Assembly: GCA_963761525.1 (NCBI GenBank)
Contig: CAVXHG010000008.1
Coordinates: 868,001 to 932,000, forward strand
Direction: 5' to 3'
From: BOG-931 sp963761525
GTDB lineage: Bacteria; Pseudomonadota; Alphaproteobacteria; Rhizobiales; Xanthobacteraceae
Length of the DNA: 64,000 bases
Below are positions 56,651 to 64,000 of the stretch, in pieces (positions within the stretch are counted from its first letter, which is position 1; every line of letters begins with the position of its first letter). Below the pieces are notes generated by a model. The model was not told the origin of the DNA. It searched no databases and saw only the letters and a list, made by a program, of their open reading frames with translations. The position numbers and the translations under genes were made by a program.

Positions 56651-59600
56651 GTGGCTTTCCCGTTTAAATCGACCGGTCTGTTCGGCAGGCCGTCCGGGCG
56701 CCCACCGTCTTCTCCACGCCCGCGCCATCGGCGCGGCGCTACCGCGTTGGTTTTGGCGCTCCCCGCCGAAAGCGGCTCGGCCGAATGTCGGCAGCCGGCT
56801 ACGAGCGGCTGGTATTCGATCCGCTCGAGCCGCGGCTGCTGCTCAATGCCGATGTTCTGACGGTCAATCTCGCGCAGCAGGGTGCCGCGGCGCCGGTCGA
56901 TCACAGCCTCATCGTGCAGATGGTGCAGGCAACCGAGCAGGTCAACAATCAAGCGGTTACTGTCCAGCGCGTCCAGGTCGTCGATCAGAGCGACAACAAT
57001 GCGATCCTCGCGTTCGGCGACTTGAACGAGATATCGGCGACTCTCGATCGAGACCGGCAACGGCAACAACACGATCACCATCGACGCCACGTCGTTCGCC
57101 GGCCAGAAGGCGCCGGCGATTTCGATTGATGGCGGCAGCGGGCAGAACACCGTCGTCTTCGACAACTCGACGAACACCACCAACTGGCAGCTCACCGGAC
57201 AAAATTCCGGCACGGTGAGCGGCGCCGGCGTCACCGCGTCGTTTCAGAATGTCGAGAATCTGACATCGGCGGCACCGCCAACCCCAATACGCTCACGGTC
57301 GAGCAGAGCGGCACGCTATCCGGCGTGTTCGACGGCGGTGCGGGACAAAATAATTCGCTGCTTCTCAATACGTGGGAGCATCAGTCCGCCGAAGCATCGA
57401 TCGGGCCGCAATACGACACCATTACGCTTGACGGGCAGGCCTACAACTATACTGACGTTCAAAACGTCAACATCGGCGACCCGACGGAGATGGAGTTTAA
57501 CTCCACTCTCGAGCGGGACGGTAACCGGCGCCACCATTACGATGGACGGCGAATTCCGGCGGCGGATTCAATTTTATTTCGAGTTCTTATAACTCGGGTC
57601 CGAAAATTCCCAAACGATGGACGTGACGCCGGACGCGGGATCGCAGTTCGAGGTTTACGTCGGCAGTGGAAATTCGCTGATCATCGATGGGTCGACCAAC
57701 GGTGCGATCGATTTCTCCAGTTACAACACAAGTAATCCGACGCCGTTTCTCGTCGACGGAGGCGCCAATAACGTCGAGATCAAGGGTGCGGTCAGCGATA
57801 GTGCTGGCGTCACAATTGACGCCCAGTCGATAACGATCGATGCGAATGCGTCGATTACTGGCGGCACAGGCAGCGCCAACGGCGTTACCCTCGATGCGTC
57901 AGTCAGCAGCAATTATGCCGATAATGAGAGCTACATTGCGAGCCACAGCGGAGCGCCAACTATTACGACGGCGCTGCAGGGACCGCAGGGAGCGACGCCG
58001 CCTTATTATGCGTTTATCCTGGAGAACTCGGGCGCCACGATTAGCGCCAATACGATTGCGTTATCGGCAACGTCGGCGACGATCGCTTCGATAACAACAG
58101 ACGGCACGAGCGAGGCGCTCGACAGCGCGACAATCACGACCTTCAACAGCGCCACCATCACCATTGACGGTACTGTCGAGGCGGTCGGCGCCCACAGCTC
58201 CGTCTCCGCCCTCACAAACGTCAATCTGACCGATACCGTGATGGCTTCGGACGGCGAGAACGTCAGCGCGATCTCGATTGCCGGCACTGATACGTCAGAA
58301 GTGGTGCTGAGTTCGGCAGCTTCTGTCTCCGGCGGCACCGTCGATCTTGCCGCCAACACGTCCGTCAATGTCACGATCGCCGCCGGCAATCTCGCCAACT
58401 CGTTTCTCGAGGGAACGTCGACGTTTGTGCCGCCGTCGGCGACTTCGTCGGAAGTCGAGGTAACGACCGACATCACCAATACGACCGAAGTCACGGTGCC
58501 GACCGGGGCCGTAATCACTCAAACGGGCAGCGGCACGATCGGTACGACCGGTGCAGCCGTGGCGCTGAGCGCGACGGACAACACCACCGTAACGACAACA
58601 CTATCCACCATCCAGACTGCTTATCTCCCGATCTTCAACGGGGTTTTGGTCTACGCGACGGTGGACAGCGCAAATACGTTCGATCGCACCACCGAAGTGA
58701 CTGTCGGCAACACCGCAAGTACGACGGAAGCGACGAGTTCGACGACGCCGATCATTAGCGCTGTGGGCGACGTCGATCTTACGGCGACAAGCGGCGGAGA
58801 TGTCCAGAACATCGAGACGTCGGATTCTATCGGCACCGGCGAAAACAACGTCGGTAGTTCCCCAAACTCTCTCGGCGATACAACGCTCGTTCAAGTGCAG
58901 GCTGTTAATATTGAAGCGGGTGGAGTTGACGCTTCGGCGACAGCCTCGACGACCTACCTCGTTCAGTCGCACGTCGTTTCGAATACCGTCTACGGAGAGA
59001 CCGAGGCGCTCGTTGACTATTCGTATATTGGTGCTGGCCTCGGCGGGCTGACAATCGACGCTCAGGACAATTCGGCGCTCACCGCCATCGGCAAGTCGTT
59101 CGATATCGATACCGAAAGCGTTCCGGGCATCGACACGATTGAGTTCGCCGTCACCAAATCCAGCGCGGTCAATACTTTCGACAAGAACGTTGAAGCGACG
59201 CTGTCTAATTCCATCGCCATTTCGGGCGGCGAGGTCACGGTCGAGGCAGTCAACAACACCACCATCGTCGCCTACGCGCAGACCGAAACCATCACCATTA
59301 CGACAACTATTCTGGACAAAGCGCGGTTCTCGGTTGGCGGCACGTTTGCCGCCAATACGGTTCTCGGCCAGACCAGTGCGTCGATCGCCGGTTCTGCCGT
59401 CACGACCCAGACCGCAGATGCGACCGGAGCGAATCCAACGAATGTTGGCGACGTCCAGGTGCTGGCGGGTGACACGTCGGTAATTGATTCCGACGCCGAA
59501 GCCGGCGCGATCTCCACCGGCGGCGCCACCAATGCTACTGCCTCAGAGAACGTGGCCGTCAACGTTATCGGCTGGACCGGCGCATCGAGCTTGCAGTCGG

Positions 59601-62600
59601 CAACGATTAACGGCCTCCTCGGTACCGATTTCTGGACCACTGAAACACCATCGAATGTCACCGCCACGATCACCGGCTCGCAAATTACTGCGGCCGGCGC
59701 ACTCGTTTTGATGGCGCTCGCCAATGGCACGGTCAATGCGACCGTCAGCAACGTCTCCCAGTCGACTGGATCCGCAACGGGTGGTTCGACTTCAGGCGCG
59801 ACTGGTGGCGTGGTCGCAACCAACAAACTGAGCCGTCAGGCGCAGGCCTATATCAATAACACCGGGACGACCGCGTCGAATCCGATTTCTGCCGGCGGCG
59901 CGGTGTCGGTCACCGCGCAAGACAACGAAACCATCAATTCAAATTCGACGCTGATCACGAGCGCCGATGCCGTAACCACGGGTCTGATCAAGATTGCGCA
60001 ACAGGCGCTCGCCAAAGTTCTTGGCTACGTGATTTCCGACAGCACCGACGGCGGGATCGTTCAGCTCAACAACGGCGCCAAGGTCATCCTGAATACGACC
60101 TATTCGACGTCGCGCTCGCTGTTTGCGCCGCTCGATACCGCGGTATCGGTCACCGTCACGACCGGCCAGACGGTGTTGGTCTCCAAGGGCTATCCGCCGA
60201 ACCTCGGCACCGTCAACACCATTTACGTCTACACCGGTTTGGCCCCGCTCCCGACTAACCTCGAAGATACTGATTTCAACGGCAATGACTGGACCGCTGT
60301 CTCGGGTAACCCAGGCTCGGTCTACGAGTTCATGGGTGCCAACGGCACCTGGGTCAATCTCGGCACCGGCACGCCGTACATCACGACGTCGACCGGCTTG
60401 GCCTATACCGGCTCGACGGCTCCGACCTTCAACTCCACCCCTTCGGGCGTCGCCTTGGCGACGATGGAAGCGGCGAACTATACGAACCTGAACTACTGGT
60501 ATCAGGAGCCTTACTCGCAACTCCTGCCGACCGGTTACAACATCAAGGCTGCCTCAGCTATCGGTGTCGGCGGCATTGTCATCCTCAACTCGGTGGATGG
60601 CGGCGCCACCGCGTACATCCTTTCGACAGATGTTTCCGCGGGTTCGGTCACGGTGGCGGCAAACGACAACGCAGCGATCACCGCCATCACCGATGTGACA
60701 GCCACCGCGTCCGGCGGCAGCGCCTTTGGTTCGGGCACGGAAGGCTCACCGTGGGCGAGCACCGTGCTTGCGGTCAATGCAACGATCACAGCGAACCAGG
60801 TGATCGGAACGGCGATCGCTTATATTACCGATAGTTCGGTAACCACCACCGATACGGCGCCGGATTTAGCGGGCGATGTGTCGCCCGACGTGTCGGTTAC
60901 TGCGCTCAACTCAGACACCATCACAGCCAACACGCAGAGCTCGGTTACCGCGACCGGTAACAACACCGGCACGGCTGTCGGCATCATTCTGGCGTTCAAT
61001 TCGATCGGCGCCGAGGTCAACAACATTCTGTCACTGGCGGTCAATGCGATCCTGGCGGCGAATGTTGCCGGCAGCACGGATCCCGCGGTCACCTCGGCTT
61101 ACATCCAGGACTCAAATATCTCGTCAGCCGGCAATTTGACCGTGTCGGCAAATTCGACCGAAGCCATCACGTCGACGATTGGCAACAACACCACGTCCGA
61201 CGCCATGGCGTTCGCCAATGCCAGCGGTTACACGGCTGCCGTCTCCGTCAGCAGCAACGAAGTCCATGCCGGCGTCACGGCCTATATCGACAACGATAAC
61301 AGCACCGGCGGGAGGCCGTCGGGTGCCACAATCGTGGCGACTAAAGCGGCGTTGGTCAGCGCCTCCGACAATTCGTCGGTCAACGCCACCTCGCAGGAGA
61401 CAACGGTCAATACGCCGACCAACGATGGCGGCGGCGGTCTGATCAACAGCTATGCCAATCTCGTCCTCGACAGTTACCAATACACCGACAAGTCCGGCAC
61501 GCAGACACTGAACTACGGCGACAAGGTTTGGGTGAGTGCCGTAACGGTCAACAATATCCTCAGTATTGTCGGCCAAGGCTCCGAGAACACAGCCGTCGCC
61601 AATGGCGACCTCGTCGAGGATGCCCAAGGCAACTTTTGGCAATACGACGGTTCGTCGCCCGGTAACTACAATTTCTCGAGCCAGACCGATACGCAGCATC
61701 CCACGACGGATGCGGCGCCGAATTTCAACGACGGAAATTGGACGGAGATCGGTAACGCGTCGCAGGGAACGATCTACGAATTTATGGGGCCGGGCGGCAC
61801 CACCGATTCCAGCGGCAACACCGTTCCGGGCACGAGCGTCAATCTTTCGACCCTCTCGACCTCGAGTACGTCGGGCTACAATTTCGGCAATGTCGAATAC
61901 TGGAAGCCGCTGACCCAGAACAACATCATGCAAGCGGCGGAAGCCGACGTTGTTCTCGGCGTTGCCGGCGAGATCATGAACAACGACGACATATTCGGCA
62001 ATACGATTGCCGCCTATGCGCTGATGGACTTCAACAACGTCCAGAGTTCCACGACCAGCTACGTCCAGAACGCCACCGTTACGCAAACCGGCAGCCTCTC
62101 GGTCAATTCGACGGACGCGGCGTCTATTACCGCCAACAATTCAAGTGTCGTCACGACAGGTACGATCGGCGCCAACAATGGCGGCGGTGACGGGTTCGGC
62201 GGTGTAATCGCCACCAACCAGGTCGATGGCGATGCTCTCGCTTATATCGACGATGCTTCGGTCACGACCACGACCGGCGATGTCGACGTTGAAGCCGACA
62301 ATACGGCATTCATCAACGCCACCGAAACAACGATCCTTAACAGCGGCGGCAAGAGTATTTCGCTGCTCGCCGCCTTCAACGTGATCGGTTACAGCTCCGA
62401 CAGCTTCCTCGGTTTGACGGTGGATGCGCTGCTTGGCGATAGCAGCCTGCTGGGCAATGAAACGCCCGATGCCACGCTGGCTTACATCACCAACTCGACT
62501 GTAACTGCCGGTGGCAGCGTTAACGTCACCGCGACGGACAGTGCGACGATTACCGTCGATGCTGGCAATTCCAGTACTGCGGCCAACAGCTCGAATTTGC

Positions 62601-64000
62601 TGTTCAGTTTCGAAGGTGGACCGTCGAGCCTCAATGCCGGTGGACTTCTCGCCACCAACATGGTTGCGACAACGACCAACGCTTACATCGATAGCGGCCT
62701 GAACGCGGCGCAAACCGGCCTCGGTTCGACGACAGTCACGGCAACAACCGGCTCGATCAACGTTTCGGCGACCGACCAATCGTCGGACACCGCCACGTCG
62801 ATCTTGAATCTTTCGGCTGTGACGATGTCGAACGAGCAGGATCTCGTTTCGATTCTCGATCAACTTTTGACTACCAGCTACGCCTACACCAACGAATCGG
62901 GATGGCAGCTCGTGAATCCCGGTGACGAAGTGTTCGCCGGCTTCGATCCGAGCACTCATGCGGCGCTGATTTACACCTTTAACCAACCGACCAGCATGCT
63001 GCTGGATCTCGGTGGTGTTTCGACCGATCCAAGCCCCGTCAATTTCGCCACGTCGAGCTATTTCACGTTGCAGACGGAAGGCGAGCCGACGCTGACGTCC
63101 GTCGTCAACAGCGTCAATCTGGGCAATCTGACAACGGCCAACGCCAAAGGCGTCGGCTTCATCTTCGTGCTCAATAATGTGAGCGCGACGGCGAATGCCA
63201 CCATTGTCGGCGCGACGGCGATTGCCAATTCGGGCGGGATCAGCGTCACGGCTAGCGAATCGGCGGCAATAAACGCGTTCGCCCAGAACAACATCACATC
63301 GTCAGGCGGTAGTTCGGGCATCACGCCGGTTGCGACTGCTGACGCTGGCAAGAGCGGCAGTCTTGCGCTGTCCGGCTCTGTCGTCACCAACTTGGTGAAC
63401 TCGAGCGCGACGGCGGATGTGGATCGGGCGACTTACAACACCGCTGCAGCGCCGGGAGGCCTGGGGACCGTTGCGATCAATCCCGGAGACACGGTTCAGC
63501 TTGAGAACACGTCCGGTGAGGTTGTCGGCTCAGGCAGCTCCAGCGCTGTTATCAATCCCGGTGACGTCGTTTTGGACGGCTCCACCCTCTATGCATACAA
63601 CGGTCTTGTTCCGCTGACGCTCGACTTGTCGTCAGCCGCGGCTTTCACCACCCTGTTTACGATTGAGCCCGGTGTTTTTACGGCGATCCAAGGCACCCTC
63701 GGCGCTGTTTATCAGTATCAAGCGTCGACTCCTACGACCGCCGATCTCTACACCATCAATTACACCGCCTCGCCGTGGAAGCTTTTGACGGCAGCCCAAG
63801 CGGAGCCGACGCTGTCGGCGGGCACAGGCGGCATTTCAGTTAATGCCGCAAACGCGGCGCAGCTCAATGCTGTGGCGCTCGTAGCGTCGGGGACGACCGG
63901 CGGCGGTGATCAGTCTTCTATTGGCCTGGTCCTCGCCTTCAATGCGCTGGGATACGACGCGCAGAACTTCCTGTTCAATTCGATGAGCAGTCTGTTGGGC
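56651..64000 (+). CDS. Giant LEPR-XLL beta-strand-repeat exoprotein (5' part; runs past window end)
   Basis: At least 2,440 residues in the window, no stop reached. A basic, Pro-rich N-terminus (MAFPFKSTGLFGRPSGRP) leads to the LEPR-XLL sorting-type motif 'LVFDPLEPRLLLNADVLTVN' at about 56812-56865. Frame breaks near 56780, 57050, 57265 and 57520-57600 affect the first kilobase; from 57617 one frame is open for 6.4 kb. That part is Thr/Ser/Ala/Asn/Gly-rich, without cysteine that I can see, and built of beta-strand repeats such as 'AYIDDASVTTTTGDVDVEAD' and 'AYITNSTVTAGGSVNVTATD'. Likely a secreted or surface adhesin. Confidence 0.85.
59846..62745 (+). repeat. Degenerate 'AYI..S.VT....V.V.A.' beta-repeats in the giant protein
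   Basis: Seven recurrences of Ala-Tyr-Ile followed by a polar turn and alternating strand text start near 59846, 60818, 61096, 61280, 62240, 62480 and 62680. Spacing is irregular (about 180-970 bases), as in filamentous-haemagglutinin-like beta-helices. Confidence 0.7.

Noticed and set aside
61124..62086. 320-codon minus-strand frame, and similar ones at 58006-58518, 59272-59826 and 62141-62986
   Set aside because: They mirror the Thr/Ala/Ser-rich repeats of the giant plus-strand protein (Arg/Gly/Val-rich antisense composition) and have no start signals.

Overview
The window looks like chromosomal DNA of an alphaproteobacterium of the order Rhizobiales, most likely the Bradyrhizobium/Rhodopseudomonas/Pseudolabrys neighbourhood. 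The support is a hemP-hmuTUV/hmuR/hmuQ haem-uptake locus of rhizobial type, two Bug-type solute receptors, DUF3309, DUF2076 and DUF2252 proteins, an HWE histidine kinase, and three copies of a palindromic intergenic repeat (GAGCATGATCCGGAAA type) that I associate with Bradyrhizobium genomes. No rRNA, tRNA, CRISPR array or replication origin was seen.

Layout. 0-13 kb: general metabolism (ABC solute-binding protein, FlK-like thioesterase, PsiF-like protein, ACS-family MFS permease, GNAT, alpha/beta hydrolase, RibD-like reductase, flavin amine oxidase, small membrane proteins, DUF2252), plus a likely undescribed ~360-nt minus-strand RNA bounded by a sigma70-like promoter (5706-5734) and a strong intrinsic terminator (5339-5440). 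11-19.7 kb: haem acquisition, with hemP-hmuT-hmuU-hmuV on the minus strand and the receptor hmuR plus haem-degrading hmuQ on the plus strand, divergent around a candidate iron-control element, then a second TonB-dependent receptor. 19.7-27.3 kb: Bug receptors, dihaem cytochrome c, class-I amidotransferase-like hydrolase, DUF2076, GFA, GAF-HWE kinase, SnoaL-like protein. 27.3-32.9 kb: a decayed prophage-like island (terminase-like remnant, HNH nuclease, YqaJ exonuclease, Xre-type repressor) cut by an IS256-family element with a 319-bp tandem duplication of its 3' end. The island lies between two ungapped ~380-bp copies of the SnoaL gene.

34.4-64 kb is the most unusual part. At its right end starts a giant beta-repeat exoprotein with an N-terminal LEPR-XLL motif, still open at the window edge. 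Upstream of it lie a SapC-family protein, a radical SAM enzyme with an auxiliary cysteine cluster, two unrecognised proteins, a flavin-dependent tryptophan-halogenase homologue and an O-methyltransferase. On the opposite strand is a compact operon DUF3467 / GAF-HlyD / PqqD-M50-HlyD / SecA-like ATPase / P-loop kinase, preceded by a tandem-barrel outer-membrane protein. Further left are an operon of two B12-type radical SAM proteins, a 2OG-Fe(II) oxygenase and a SAM methyltransferase, a second HlyD adaptor, and a redoxin/prolyl-4-hydroxylase pair. Read together this suggests a dedicated system that modifies (hydroxylation, methylation, halogenation, radical chemistry) and exports a giant surface protein. 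The co-function is inference from gene order and families.

Caution: many genes, especially 41-57.6 kb, are broken by single-base indels while both sides of each break keep good family similarity; some sit at homopolymers. This is more like sequencing or assembly error than old decay, but the giant frame from 57.6 to 64 kb is intact. Such genes are entered as CDS with the frame breaks noted; coordinates span the reconstructed gene.
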